Of a stretch of 64,000 bases of DNA, positions 35,985 through 44,836 are shown one piece after another. The notes beneath the pieces are model-generated. The model saw nothing but the letters and a program-made list of their open reading frames with translations. It was not told the DNA's origin and did no database searches. Origin of the DNA: Methylobacterium sp. GXS13 (GTDB lineage: Bacteria > Pseudomonadota > Alphaproteobacteria > Rhizobiales > Beijerinckiaceae); NCBI RefSeq assembly GCF_001455965.1, contig NZ_LKKO01000001.1, positions 609,856 through 673,855 of the forward strand, in the 5' to 3' direction. The position numbers and the translations under genes are program-made. Every line of letters starts with the position of its first letter. Positions within the stretch are counted from its first letter, which is position 1.

Positions 35985-36743
35985 ATGACGTCCGACATCG
36001 ATCTGGCTTGGCGCGTCGAAGAGGCCTGCCTCAACGCCTGGCCCAGCCCACGCCAGCTTCTGGTCCACGGCTATCTCCTGCGCGCCGCGGGCGGCGGCTC
36101 GAAGCGGCAGAACTCCGTGAACCCTCTGCGCGGCAGCGGCGCTCCGGAGAAGGCGATCGCGGCCGGCCAAGCGTTCTACGCGGCCCTCGGTCGGCGGGCG
36201 ATCTTCCGAGTGCCGGACATCGCGCCGCAGATGAAGCCACTGCTGGCGGCGGGCGATTACACCGTCGTCGACGAGACCTGCACGCTGTTTCGCGACCTCG
36301 CCGACCTGTCAGGTTCGCCGGATCCCGTGGTGAGACTCACACCGGCGCCCGGTGCGGAATGGCTGGCGGTGCGCGACGCCGTGAACCGGGCCGACGCGGC
36401 CGCCGCGCAGGCGTTCCGCGACACGGTGGACACCCTGATCCTGCCGCGAGCCTTTTCGGCCGCGCCCGCGGAGGACCGGATCGGCGCCTTCGCGTTCGGG
36501 GTTCTCGACGACGATGTTTTGGTCATCGAATCGGTCGCCACGGTCGAACGTCTGCGCGGCCGCGGCCTTGGCAGACAGGCCGTGAGCGCCTTGCTCCACT
36601 GGGCCAAGAGCCAGGGTGCCCGGGCCGCTTGCCTGCAGGTGGTGGCGGCGAACAGACCGGCGCGTGCGCTCTACCGGGGGCTGGGGTTCGAGCGGGAACT
36701 GTACCGGTATCACTACCGCGTTGGCCCAGACCCTCAGGAGTGA
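35985..36743 (+). CDS. GNAT acetyltransferase
   Basis: A 252-residue protein with a C-terminal GNAT domain: the acetyl-CoA loop VERLRGRGLGRQAVSALLHW at about residues 183-202 and RALYRGLGFERELYRYHYR near the end. The N-terminal half starts ACLNAWPSPRQLLVHGYLLR, typical of a double-GNAT-like family in alphaproteobacteria in which the first domain is degenerate. The ATG at 35985 is chosen for its GGAG element. Substrate unknown. Divergent from the hydrolase fusion. Confidence 0.85.
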   Translation: MTSDIDLAWRVEEACLNAWPSPRQLLVHGYLLRAAGGGSKRQNSVNPLRGSGAPEKAIAAGQAFYAALGRRAIFRVPDIAPQMKPLLAAGDYTVVDETCTLFRDLADLSGSPDPVVRLTPAPGAEWLAVRDAVNRADAAAAQAFRDTVDTLILPRAFSAAPAEDRIGAFAFGVLDDDVLVIESVATVERLRGRGLGRQAVSALLHWAKSQGARAACLQVVAANRPARALYRGLGFERELYRYHYRVGPDPQE

Positions 36744-36753
36744 GGTCGTGCGA

Positions 36754-38448
36754 TCAGGCATCGAAGAGCGAACCCTGCCGCGTGGCTGCGGCGGCACTCG
36801 CGGGCTTAGGCTTCCCCATCTCTGCACCGGATGACGAACGCGTACGCGTCGTACGCGGGGCCAGCTTGGCGGACACGGATGGGTCAGGGGTCCCATCCGG
36901 CACCGCATTCACCGTTCCGTCGGCGAATTGCAGGCTGAGGCGGCTGGCTGCTGCGGCCTCGGCGGCGCGGCCGACCGGCAGGCCGGCAGCATCGCGGACC
37001 AGGACATAACCACGCTCCAACACGGCGTGATAGCTGAGCGAGCCGAGGAGATGCGCGAGGCCTTCGAGCCGGTCGCGGCGGCGCTCGATGCCGCGCAGTC
37101 CGGCCTGGGTCAGGCGATCCGTCAGGGCAACCAGGCGGTCGGACCGACGCGCCTGCAGCGCTCGTGCCCGCTCCAGGCTGGCATCCCGGGCGACGACGAG
37201 GCGGCGGCCGAGTTGGGACAGGGCCTCGCCCTTGCGCTGAACGTCGTTGCGCAAGGCGGTCAGCGGACGGTGATCGATTCGGGCGAAGCGCGCCCGCGCA
37301 TTGGCCAGAGCCACGTCCGGCGAGCGGCGAGCCATGCGGTCGAGAAGGAGCTGCAGCCGGGCGCGGTGCCGGCTGGCGCCGGCCGCGAGCGCCGGGGCAA
37401 GGCGTGCTTCGGCGAGGTCGAGACGCTGGCGCTTGGCAGCGAGGATGGCGTCCGCGCTCGGCAGGGCGCGGGCCAGCGCACGCAGGTCGGACCGGTCGCG
37501 CTCGACCCGGCGCCCGATCGATCCGATCGCGCGGCCTGAGAGATCCGTCACCGTGGCGATCAGGTCGGCGCGCACCGGTACGGCCATCTCGGCCGCGCCA
37601 GTCGGCGTCGGGGCCCGCCGATCGGAGACGTAATCGATCAGCGTGGTGTCGGTCTCGTGCCCGACGGCCGAGATCAGTGGGATCACGCTCTCGAAGGCGG
37701 CGCGGACAACGCATTCCTCGTTGAAGGCCCACAGATCCTCGATGGAGCCGCCGCCCCGGGCAACGATCAGCACGTCCGGGCGCGGGATGACGCTGTTCGG
37801 CCCCAGCGCGTTGAAGCCCCGGATCGCGGCGGCGACCTCTTCAGCCGCGCCGTCGCCCTGGACACGCACCGGCCAGACCAGCACGGGACGCGGGAACCTG
37901 TCCTCCAGCCGGTGAAGGATGTCGCGGATCACCGCCCCGGTGGGCGAGGTGACGACACCGACAACGCGCGGCAGGTAGGGAATGGCGCGTTTGTGCTCCG
38001 GGGCGAACAGCCCTTCCGCGGCAAGCTGCTTCTTGCGCTCTTCCAGCAGGGCCATCCAGGCGCCGAGTCCCGCCGGCTCCAGGCTCTCGACCACGATCTG
38101 ATACGAGGATTTGCCCGCGAAGGTGGTGATGCGGCCGGTAGCGACCACCTCCAGTCCCTCCTGCGGCTTCTGGCGCAAGCGCCCGAACACGCCCTTCCAG
38201 ACCACGGCGTCGATCCGGGCCTGTCCGTCCTTCAGGGAGAAATAGGCGTGGCCTGAGCCGTGCTGCCCGCGATAGCCGGAGATCTCGCCGCGCAGGCGGA
38301 CATGGCCGAACGCATCCTCCAAGGTCCGCTTGAGCGCGCCCGCCAGCTCGCCGACCGACCATTCCGGCTGGTTGGCGGTGAGCACGCTGGTCGGCGGGAT
38401 ATCCGCGGCGGGCGAGGCTGCGGGGCGCGGAGGCGGCACGAGGGGCAT
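36754..38448 (-). CDS. xseA: Exodeoxyribonuclease VII large subunit
   Basis: DNA exonuclease subunit, 564 residues. The OB domain (EWSVGELAGALKRTLEDAFG, then RLRGEISGYR) is followed by the catalytic region with GVVTSPTGAVIRDIL, DVLIVARGGGSIEDLWAF at about 227-244 and the GHETDTTLIDYVSDRRAPTP block at about 267-286, then a long coiled coil. The C-terminus (about 490-564) has an extended Ser/Ala/Arg-rich tail. The small subunit xseB is not in the window. Confidence 0.96.
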   Translation of the reverse strand: MPLVPPPRPAASPAADIPPTSVLTANQPEWSVGELAGALKRTLEDAFGHVRLRGEISGYRGQHGSGHAYFSLKDGQARIDAVVWKGVFGRLRQKPQEGLEVVATGRITTFAGKSSYQIVVESLEPAGLGAWMALLEERKKQLAAEGLFAPEHKRAIPYLPRVVGVVTSPTGAVIRDILHRLEDRFPRPVLVWPVRVQGDGAAEEVAAAIRGFNALGPNSVIPRPDVLIVARGGGSIEDLWAFNEECVVRAAFESVIPLISAVGHETDTTLIDYVSDRRAPTPTGAAEMAVPVRADLIATVTDLSGRAIGSIGRRVERDRSDLRALARALPSADAILAAKRQRLDLAEARLAPALAAGASRHRARLQLLLDRMARRSPDVALANARARFARIDHRPLTALRNDVQRKGEALSQLGRRLVVARDASLERARALQARRSDRLVALTDRLTQAGLRGIERRRDRLEGLAHLLGSLSYHAVLERGYVLVRDAAGLPVGRAAEAAAASRLSLQFADGTVNAVPDGTPDPSVSAKLAPRTTRTRSSSGAEMGKPKPASAAAATRQGSLFDA

Positions 38449-38498
38449 GGGCGGACGCTAGGCGGCCCGCGCCGCCAGGTCAAAGGTCCAGAGCTGTC

Positions 38499-39971
38499 CT
38501 ATTCAACGGCCAATTCACGCGGTGCGTCCGAGATCGCGACCCGCGGCACGAACAGCGACAGCACCAAGGTCAGCAGGGCCACCGCGAAAACCGTCCAGAA
38601 CGTGCCGTGCAGGGCGTGCTGGAGCCCGTCGCGGATCGCGTCGCCGCCGGCTCCGAGGCTCGCGGGATCCTCGAGGAGGCGCCGGAGCTGGCTGGAATCG
38701 ACCGGCGGGCCGTCGACCGGGTTGACCAGGCGGTAATTCAGCACGGCACCCAAGGCGGTGGCGCCCAAGGTCGAGCCGAGGTTGCGCGCGAAGATATTCG
38801 AAGCCGTGGCGGCGCCCCGTTGCGCCCAGTCTACGCTGTCCTGGATAATCACGATGGCGGCAGTGGACAGAAAGCCCATGCCAAGCCCCATCACGATCGA
38901 GCCGCAGGCGGCCACGATTGGCGAGGTCGCCGACCCCAGGGCAACGAAGGCGGTGGCGCCCAGCGGCAGCAGGGTGGCGCCGACCAGCAGCGTCGGGCGC
39001 AGGCCGAAGCGCACGAAGTTGCGCGCCGCCGTGGTGGCGCCGATCGGCCAGCCGAGCACCATCAGCGTCAGGGTCAGGCCGGCGATCAGCGGCGATTGCC
39101 GGAGCACGCCCTGGACGTACATCGGCAGGAACGCGGTCAGCCCGATCACCGTCATGCCGGACAGCAGGGTGGCGGCGTTGGTGGTGGCGATTGGGCGCTG
39201 CATCCACAGGCGAATGTCGAGCATCGGGTCGGCGGCCCGCCGCTCCTGCAGCACGAACAGGATGGCGGCCACCACGAAGCCGAGGGCCGGCCACAGGGCC
39301 GCAGCCGCCGAGGTGCCGGCCTCAGTCAGCGCCATGATCAGCGCCGCGATGGCCGTGGTGAACAAGGCGGCGCCAAGCGCGTCGATCGGCCGGCTGCGGC
39401 GCTCGACGCTCTCCCGCAGGTAGAGCAGGAACAGACCGGCCGCGACGACGCCCACGGGCAGGTTGATCCAGAAGATCCAAGGCCAGCTCAGATGGCCGAT
39501 GATCAAGCCGCCGACGAGCGGGCCTGCCACCGACGAGATACCCCAGACGCTGGCGAGATAGCCCTGGACCTTGCCGCGCTCGCGGGCCGGGTAGAGGTCG
39601 CCGATCACCGTGAGGCTCACCGGCTGGATCGCCCCAGCTCCAACGCCCTGTACAAGCCGGAACAGGATCAGAGAGGGCATCGACCAGGCGAGCCCGCACA
39701 GCAGCGAGCCGGCCAGGAACACCGCGATACCGAACAGCAGCACGGGGCGCCGGCCATAGAGATCGGACAGCTTGCCGAACACCACCGTGGTGGCCGTCTG
39801 GGTCAGCAGGAAGGAGCCGAAGACCCAGGCGTAGAGGTGGAGGTCGCCGAGCTGCCCGGCAATCTGCGGCATGGCAGTCGAGACGATCGTCGCCTCGATG
39901 GCGATCATGAACATCGCCGCCATCACCGCGGCGAGGACCAGCGGGCGGCGCGTCTCGGAGGGGCTCGGCAT
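38499..39971 (-). CDS. DHA2-type MFS multidrug transporter
   Basis: A 490-residue membrane protein with 14 predicted helices. The N-terminal EATIVSTAMPQIAGQLGDLH and WVFGSFLLTQTATTVVFGKL segments and motif A-like DLYGRRPVLL identify the EmrB/QacA drug:proton antiporter group. No membrane-fusion partner (EmrA) is next to it. A single gene unit, probably an efflux pump with an unknown substrate. Confidence 0.9.
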   Translation of the reverse strand: MPSPSETRRPLVLAAVMAAMFMIAIEATIVSTAMPQIAGQLGDLHLYAWVFGSFLLTQTATTVVFGKLSDLYGRRPVLLFGIAVFLAGSLLCGLAWSMPSLILFRLVQGVGAGAIQPVSLTVIGDLYPARERGKVQGYLASVWGISSVAGPLVGGLIIGHLSWPWIFWINLPVGVVAAGLFLLYLRESVERRSRPIDALGAALFTTAIAALIMALTEAGTSAAAALWPALGFVVAAILFVLQERRAADPMLDIRLWMQRPIATTNAATLLSGMTVIGLTAFLPMYVQGVLRQSPLIAGLTLTLMVLGWPIGATTAARNFVRFGLRPTLLVGATLLPLGATAFVALGSATSPIVAACGSIVMGLGMGFLSTAAIVIIQDSVDWAQRGAATASNIFARNLGSTLGATALGAVLNYRLVNPVDGPPVDSSQLRRLLEDPASLGAGGDAIRDGLQHALHGTFWTVFAVALLTLVLSLFVPRVAISDAPRELAVE

Positions 39972-40068
39972 CCCTGCGGTCTAGGCCCGCAGCCGCCAGC
40001 GACCTAGCGTTGGAGATGTGCTCCCGCATAGCCCCGCTTCCGAGCCGTGCGGGAACGCACACGGGCGG

Positions 40069-41388
40069 CTACGCTTCGAGCTCCGCGTCGAGGTCGCGTC
40101 CGCGGGTCTCAGGCAGCAGGAACGCAGCGATGGTCCCGACCAGGCTGAAGGCAGCGAGGTAATAGGCCGGGGCCAGCCGGTCGCCGGTCGCGGCGATCAG
40201 CCAGTTGATCACGTAGTTGGTGCTGCCGCCGAAGATCGAGACCGAGAGCGCGTAGACGATCGATAGCCCTGCGCTGCGCACCGCCCTCGGCAACGCCTCC
40301 GGGATACCGACGATCACCGCGGCGGCGTTGATCGAGGACAGGGCCGAGAGCAGGAAGGTCACCGCATAGACGCTTGCGGCGCTCGGCGCGCTCACAACCC
40401 AGGCGAAAGCCGGCACAGCCAGGACCAGAATCAGGGCTCGCGGCCAGATCATCAGCGGGCGCCGGCCGAAGCGGTCCGCAAGCCAGCCACCCAGAAGCGG
40501 AAAGATCACCGAGGCGAGGCCCAGGGCGATCGGGACGGCGGTGGCGGCGGTCTCGCTCAGGCCCAGGGTCGCGCCGGCAAAAACCGGCATGTTGGTGCCT
40601 ACGGCGTTCGACACGGTCGAGGCGGCAATGACCAGGAAGGTCAGACCCAGCAGGCGGCCGTGCTCGCGCAACAAGCGCTTGACCACAGCCAGCGTCGAGG
40701 GAGCCGCATGCGGGTCCTCTTCGGCGCCGGCGGTCTCCGGCAGATGGCTCCGGATCACGAGGCCCACCGGGACCACGCACAGGCCCAAGGCGAACATCAC
40801 CCGCCAACCCCAGGCCGACATCGCCTGGTCGCCGACGATGAGCGCCAGGAGCGTTGCGACGATCCCGGCGACCAGGGCAGCGCAGCCCTGGCTGGCGATC
40901 TGCCAGCTGGTCACGAAGCCGCGCTTGGCCGGGGGCGCAGCCTCCAGAAGGTAAGCGGTCGACGGGCCGACCTCGCCGCCCAGCGCCAAACCCTGGATGA
41001 GGCGCCCGGCAATGACGATCACCTGCGCCCAGCCGCCGATGGCCGCGTAGGACGGGCAGGCGGCCAGCATCAGCATGCCCAGTGCCATCAGCGCGATGGT
41101 GATGAGCATCGCGGGCTTGCGTCCGGCCCGGTCCGCGAAGGCGCCGATCAACACGCCGCCGATCGGCCGCATCACGTAGCCGATGCCGAAAAGAGCCAAC
41201 GACGCCAGGAGGCTGTGGGTCGGGTCGGTCGCCGGGAAGAACGCCTCGCCGATCGGCTTGGCGAAGAAGGCGTAGACCGTGAAATCGTAGAATTCGAGGG
41301 CGTTGCCTAGCACCACGGCACCGACCGCCTTGCGGTCGAGGGTGGGATGCGGCGTGGCGCCGGCGGGGATCGTCGTCCTGGCATCCAT
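40069..41388 (-). CDS. MFS transporter, metabolite:proton symporter (MHS) type
   Basis: A 439-residue permease with 12 helices. The start GNALEFYDFTVYAFFAKPIG and FGIGYVMRPIGGVLIGAFAD...RAGRKPAM are characteristic of the MHS group (citrate, alpha-ketoglutarate, proline/betaine, shikimate uptake). The particular substrate cannot be inferred. The ATG overlaps by one base the stop of the RMF/CrpP-like small gene. Confidence 0.9.
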   Translation of the reverse strand: MDARTTIPAGATPHPTLDRKAVGAVVLGNALEFYDFTVYAFFAKPIGEAFFPATDPTHSLLASLALFGIGYVMRPIGGVLIGAFADRAGRKPAMLITIALMALGMLMLAACPSYAAIGGWAQVIVIAGRLIQGLALGGEVGPSTAYLLEAAPPAKRGFVTSWQIASQGCAALVAGIVATLLALIVGDQAMSAWGWRVMFALGLCVVPVGLVIRSHLPETAGAEEDPHAAPSTLAVVKRLLREHGRLLGLTFLVIAASTVSNAVGTNMPVFAGATLGLSETAATAVPIALGLASVIFPLLGGWLADRFGRRPLMIWPRALILVLAVPAFAWVVSAPSAASVYAVTFLLSALSSINAAAVIVGIPEALPRAVRSAGLSIVYALSVSIFGGSTNYVINWLIAATGDRLAPAYYLAAFSLVGTIAAFLLPETRGRDLDAELEA

Positions 41389-41597
41389 CAGCGCGTCGGC
41401 TCCCCGGCGGGCGGATGCTTGGCGAGTCCGCCGGTCACCGGCTCGGCCCCGTCAGCGATGGCTTCGTCATACCCTGCAAGCCAGTGCGTGCGCGCCTCCG
41501 TACCCTCGGCATAAGGACAGGCCTCGCGTGCAAGGCCCTTCCCGGGTGCGGCGCGTCCGAGAGCGTGCGTGTCGAGATCGTTCGGGGGCGAATCCAT
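41388..41597 (-). CDS. RMF/CrpP-like small protein
   Basis: A 69-residue protein. The core KGLAREACPYAEGTEARTHW, then LAGYDEA, matches the ribosome modulation factor/CrpP fold (GxxA...CPY...WLxGxxEA). RMF dimerises ribosomes in stationary phase in gammaproteobacteria; alphaproteobacterial relatives are less studied and the N-terminus here is different. GAGGA lies about 10 bases before the ATG. Its stop codon overlaps the start of the downstream MFS gene, an unexpected operon partner. Confidence 0.7.
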   Translation of the reverse strand: MDSPPNDLDTHALGRAAPGKGLAREACPYAEGTEARTHWLAGYDEAIADGAEPVTGGLAKHPPAGEPTR

Positions 41598-41660
41598 GCG
41601 GGCGCAGTTCCTCGTGTGTCGCGTCTGGCGCGATGTAGGGCACCCACGCGCGCCGGCGCC

Positions 41661-41918
41661 TCAATGAAGCGTGGGATCCGCGTCCGGCGGCAGAGAAACG
41701 GCCTCGCTGAACGGGAATTCCAGCACCACCTCGCCCGCGGCATCGGTGACGATCAGGCAGGCGGTCAACAGTCGGGCCTGGTTTTGCGGATTGGCCAGGG
41801 CCGCGCGGATCGTGTCCTGGGCTTTCTCCCAGGCCTGATCCGGATCGCGCAGTTCGCACCCGGTCGGATCGGTGATCGTGTCCGCGCCGATTTGCGTGTG
41901 GAAGAAGTAGCGCGGCAT
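41661..41918 (-). CDS. DUF6894-like small protein
   Basis: An 85-residue protein opening MPRYFFHTQIGADTITDPTG, the classic start of the small family now called DUF6894, abundant in Methylobacterium and Bradyrhizobium. The middle (AWEKAQDTIRAALAN) is helical and the C-terminal half has two strands (LLTACLIVTDAAGEVVLEFP). Function unknown. The start at 41918 matches the conserved N-terminus. Confidence 0.82.
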   Translation of the reverse strand: MPRYFFHTQIGADTITDPTGCELRDPDQAWEKAQDTIRAALANPQNQARLLTACLIVTDAAGEVVLEFPFSEAVSLPPDADPTLH

Positions 41919-42054
41919 GGCCGTCGTCCCCGGGGTCGCGCGCTCCTGCGAGGAGCGCATTCTCCAAATGGGGATCGGGACGGCTCAGGTCAGCACCGCG
42001 CTGCCCACCGGACCGGTCAGGAAGATCCATCCGTTACGATGCCGTGCGCGGTGC

Positions 42055-42318
42055 TCAGCCGTTGGCGGCTTGCGCCATGGGGGCCGAAGGGACCGGTCGG
42101 AGGGTGTGAACGGTGGCGGAAGCCGTCCCCGTGCGATGCAGCTTCTCCATCGCCATCAGCGGACGCAACTCGGGCTCGGCGAAATCTAGCAGTCGGGCGT
42201 TGCGCCAGCGCGGCTTTCCGGCGCCGCGGCCGAACCAGCGCGGGCGTACCTCTTCGACCAGCAGCACGAGCCGGCCCGTCCAAGATTTGCGGAACCAGAA
42301 GCGCCCGGTCAGAGCCAT
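42055..42318 (-). CDS. Conserved small hypothetical protein
   Basis: An 87-residue product beginning MALTGRFWFRKSWTGRLVLL and VEEVRPRWF, with GKPRWRNARLLDFAEPELRPL further on. This pattern (RFRFRK...G...L.VE...RWRNA...DL..PE.R.L) recurs as a small basic protein in Rhizobiales; no function known to me. The start at 42318 is chosen on that similarity; the open frame upstream reads as noise. Confidence 0.65.
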   Translation of the reverse strand: MALTGRFWFRKSWTGRLVLLVEEVRPRWFGRGAGKPRWRNARLLDFAEPELRPLMAMEKLHRTGTASATVHTLRPVPSAPMAQAANG

Positions 42319-42485
42319 CGTCCCATCCCCAGAAACGGACGCCGACCGGCGCGGTCGAACGCGCCGATACGACCCCGCGATCGGCACTTCCAATATCGGA
42401 TTTGGCCGCAGAAGTACCGATACATCTCGCTGCCGCACCGCAGATCGACCGATATCCACCGGTCGAGTTAGGTCGTAGGCAGCAC

Positions 42486-42725
42486 TCAGCGTGCGAGGTG
42501 ACGGAGCACCAGACCGACCACGAGGAGCCAGACGAGGCCTGATGTGAGGTAGACAAAGCCACGCAGCAGCAGGGCTTCAAGGGCCCGGTGCGTGGAGCCC
42601 TGTTCGGCGGGTCCGATCCTGCGTTCGGCAGGCCGCGGCACCGGCTCGCTCACGTCGGCGGAAGATGCACCGAGGTAGCGCGTCAGGCTCTCCGGCAGGG
42701 GGCGTTCGTCAGTCTGCACGGGCAC
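42486..42725 (-). CDS. Small tail-anchored membrane protein
   Basis: A 79-residue product with a polar N-terminal part (QTDERPLPESLTRYLGASSA) and a C-terminal membrane helix (ALLLRGFVYLTSGLVWLLVV, then GLVLRHLAR). The start is read as GTG at 42725, eleven bases after GGGAGG; an ATG further upstream would overlap the divergent epimerase gene. Function unknown; topology suggests anchoring of a short cytoplasmic domain. Confidence 0.55.
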   Translation of the reverse strand: MPVQTDERPLPESLTRYLGASSADVSEPVPRPAERRIGPAEQGSTHRALEALLLRGFVYLTSGLVWLLVVGLVLRHLAR

Positions 42726-42840
42726 GCGATTTGTCGCCTCCCTCTGTGCGCGGCAAGAGAGCGCTTGCGGGTGAATCAAAGAAGGACGCGTGATACTGAT
42801 CACCGGCTCCGGCGGCACCGCCCGCCCTCGGTGTCCGGTC

Positions 42841-43857
42841 ATGTCCCTGCCTCCTGTCCTGATCACAGGCGTCGCCGGATTCATCGGTAACGCACTCGCG
42901 CTGCGCTACCTCGAGGCGGGCCGGAGAGTCGTGGGCCTCGACAATCTCAATGCCTATTACGATGTCGGCCTGAAGGAGGCGCGGCTTCGACGCCTCCAAC
43001 CGTTCGAAGGTTTCGGCTTCGAGCTCCTCGATCTGACCGATGGGCCCGGGCTCGACGCACTGTTCCGCCGCCAGGGTTTCCACACCGTCATCCACCTCGC
43101 CGCACAGGCCGGTGTCCGTCACTCGTTGACGAATCCGCACGCCTACGCGTCGAGCAATCTCGTCGGCTTCCTCAACATCCTGGAAGCGTGCCGGCACGGC
43201 GGCATCGAGCACCTGCTCTACGCCTCCTCCAGCTCGGTCTACGGCGCAGTCACCGCCATGCCGTTCTCGATCCACCAGAACGTCGACCACCCGGTGAGCC
43301 TCTACGCGGCAACCAAGAAGGCCAACGAGCTGATGGCGCACAGCTACAGCCATCTCTACCGGCTGCCGACCACGGGCTTGCGCTTCTTCACCGTGTACGG
43401 ACCCTGGGGTCGGCCCGACATGGCAATGTCTCTGTTCACGCGCGCCATCCTGGCCGGCGAGCCGATCCGGGTGTTCAACGAAGGCCGGATGCGCCGGGAT
43501 TTCACCTATATCGACGACATCGTCGCAGGGATCGTCGCCCTCGCGGAGAAGCCGGCCGCGCCGAACCCTGCCTGGAGCGGCGCCGAACCTGATCCCGGCA
43601 CCAGCGCGGCGCCCTACCGAGTCTACAACATCGGCAACAACGAGCCGGTGGAGCTAATGCGCATGATCGCGCTCCTCGAGGACTCGCTCGGACGGAAGGC
43701 CGAGACGATCCTGCTGCCGATGCAGCCGGGCGACGTGCCGGCGACCTACGCAGATATCGACGACCTGGCCCGCGACACCGGGTTCCGGCCGGCAACCCCG
43801 CTGACGCTCGGGATCGAGCGCTTCGTCGCGTGGTATCGAACCTATCACGGCCTTTGA
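42841..43857 (+). CDS. UDP-glucuronate 4-epimerase-like SDR
   Basis: A 338-residue extended short-chain dehydrogenase. The NAD motif is LITGVAGFIGNALALRYLEA; LDNLNAYYDVGLKEARLRRL after it is typical of UDP-glucuronate 4-epimerases (LpsL/CapI). The catalytic SSSSVYG and YAATKKANE at about 124 and 151, and RFFTVYGPWGRPDMA, fit. Would convert UDP-GlcA to UDP-GalA for surface polysaccharide. No glycosyltransferase genes flank it. The ATG at 42841 begins the first beta strand. Confidence 0.88.
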   Translation: MSLPPVLITGVAGFIGNALALRYLEAGRRVVGLDNLNAYYDVGLKEARLRRLQPFEGFGFELLDLTDGPGLDALFRRQGFHTVIHLAAQAGVRHSLTNPHAYASSNLVGFLNILEACRHGGIEHLLYASSSSVYGAVTAMPFSIHQNVDHPVSLYAATKKANELMAHSYSHLYRLPTTGLRFFTVYGPWGRPDMAMSLFTRAILAGEPIRVFNEGRMRRDFTYIDDIVAGIVALAEKPAAPNPAWSGAEPDPGTSAAPYRVYNIGNNEPVELMRMIALLEDSLGRKAETILLPMQPGDVPATYADIDDLARDTGFRPATPLTLGIERFVAWYRTYHGL

Positions 43858-44039
43858 GCGCGGCGCCGATAGCCGAGGACGGCCGCGATCCCGACGAAGA
43901 CCGCGAGCCCGGTCCACATCCCGCCCGCGCCGAGTTTCTCGACGACAACCCCAAGACGCTCCGGCTCGTCGAGAACCGCGATCGCCAGAGCGACGAGGCC
44001 GCAGAGCGTGACGAAGATCGCCAGCGTGCGAAAGGTCAT
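43845..44039 (-). CDS. Two-helix small membrane protein
   Basis: A 64-residue product with two hydrophobic segments (LAIFVTLCGLVALAIAVL and GMWTGLAVFVGIAAVLGY) and a basic YRRRAQRP end. GGAGCG lies upstream of the ATG. It converges with the epimerase gene and overlaps its last 13 bases. No family recognised. Confidence 0.6.
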   Translation of the reverse strand: MTFRTLAIFVTLCGLVALAIAVLDEPERLGVVVEKLGAGGMWTGLAVFVGIAAVLGYRRRAQRP

Positions 44040-44373
44040 CGTGGGCGCTCCGCTCCCGACACCGCCATAGGCGCGATCCCCCAGCCAGCCGGTTCGGCCT
44101 GCTTATGGCGTCACCGGCGTGATCCGCAAACGGACGGCATCACAAGCTGGCTTCGCCTCCGAGCCTGCCCTCAACGCTCCAGCTTCCATCCGCCGCAGGC
44201 GGCTCAGCACGCGGCCACGTGTTGAGGGTCTGGTCGGCCCACGCAAACAGCGGGACGGCGGCTCTCGGGAGGCTAGGCCGTTGCACCATCTGCGTGTAAT
44301 CATTTAGAGCTGTTCCAGGCAGGCAAGCTCTGCTCTAAACGCTGCCGCGCTAGCGGTCATAAGGAGGAAATCC
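44040..44373. other. Upstream region of the cytochrome c gene
   Basis: 334 bases without a gene that I can support. It holds the interrupted palindrome at 44303-44339 and the very strong ribosome site AAGGAGGAA at 44361-44369. It must contain the cytochrome c promoter, but no clear hexamers are seen. Confidence 0.5.
44303..44339. promoter_or_regulatory. Interrupted palindrome upstream of cytochrome c, ICE-like
   Basis: TTTAGAGC (44303-44310) and GCTCTAAA (44332-44339) are perfect 8-base arms. The left arm extends into TTTAGAGCTGTTCCAGG, a weak match to the Irr iron control element TTTAGAA-N3-TTCTAAA. Lies 35-71 bases before the ATG, where an operator would act. Confidence 0.45.
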
Positions 44374-44739
44374 ATGCGTTCTTTCGTTCTCGGCGCCGTT
44401 CTTGCCGCCCTGATCCCGCTCTCGGCGCAGGCCCAGGAGGCTGGTGATGCGGCGGCAGGCGAGAAGGCGTTCGCCCCCTGCAAGGCGTGCCACAACTTCC
44501 AGAAGAACGGCGTGGGCCCGGACCTGAAGGGCGTCGTCGGGCGCAAGGCCGGCACCTACGAGGGCTACAACTACTCGGCCGCGCTGAAGAATTCCGGCCT
44601 CACCTGGGACGAGGCCACGCTTCACGAGTGGCTGAAGAACCCGAAGGCCAAGGTGCCCGGCACCAAGATGATCTTCCAGGGCTACCCGGACGACAAGAAG
44701 ATCAACGACGTGATCGCCTACCTCAAGACGCAGTCCTAA
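44374..44739 (+). CDS. Soluble class I cytochrome c (c2/c550 type)
   Basis: Periplasmic electron carrier, 121 residues including a 20-residue signal peptide (cut after SAQA). The heme motif CKACH lies at residues 36-40 and the sixth-ligand Met in PGTKMIFQG at about 94. KNGVGPDLKGVVGRKAGTYE and a C-terminal INDVIAYLKTQ helix are as in the c2 family. The ribosome site AAGGAGGAA is nearly ideal, suggesting high expression. Could serve methanol or other periplasmic dehydrogenases; which one is not shown here. Confidence 0.93.
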   Translation: MRSFVLGAVLAALIPLSAQAQEAGDAAAGEKAFAPCKACHNFQKNGVGPDLKGVVGRKAGTYEGYNYSAALKNSGLTWDEATLHEWLKNPKAKVPGTKMIFQGYPDDKKINDVIAYLKTQS

Positions 44740-44769
44740 GCGCGCGCGCCATCGCGCACTTGAAGCTGG

Positions 44770-44797
44770 GGGCATCCGCGCAGCCGCGCGGGTGCCC
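44770..44797 (+). terminator. Hairpin after the cytochrome c gene
   Basis: GGGCATCCGCG (44770-44780) pairs with CGCGGGTGCCC (44787-44797) with one G-U; followed by TTATGCGTT. The T tract is poor, so the call is moderate. Confidence 0.5.
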
Positions 44798-44836
44798 TTA
44801 TGCGTTGTGAAACAGCGCGACGAAGCCGCGTTCGCA

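Noticed and set aside
43830..44225. Plus-strand frame of 131 codons past the epimerase
   Set aside because: Composition is that of a shadow of the small membrane-protein gene on the minus strand; no start site.
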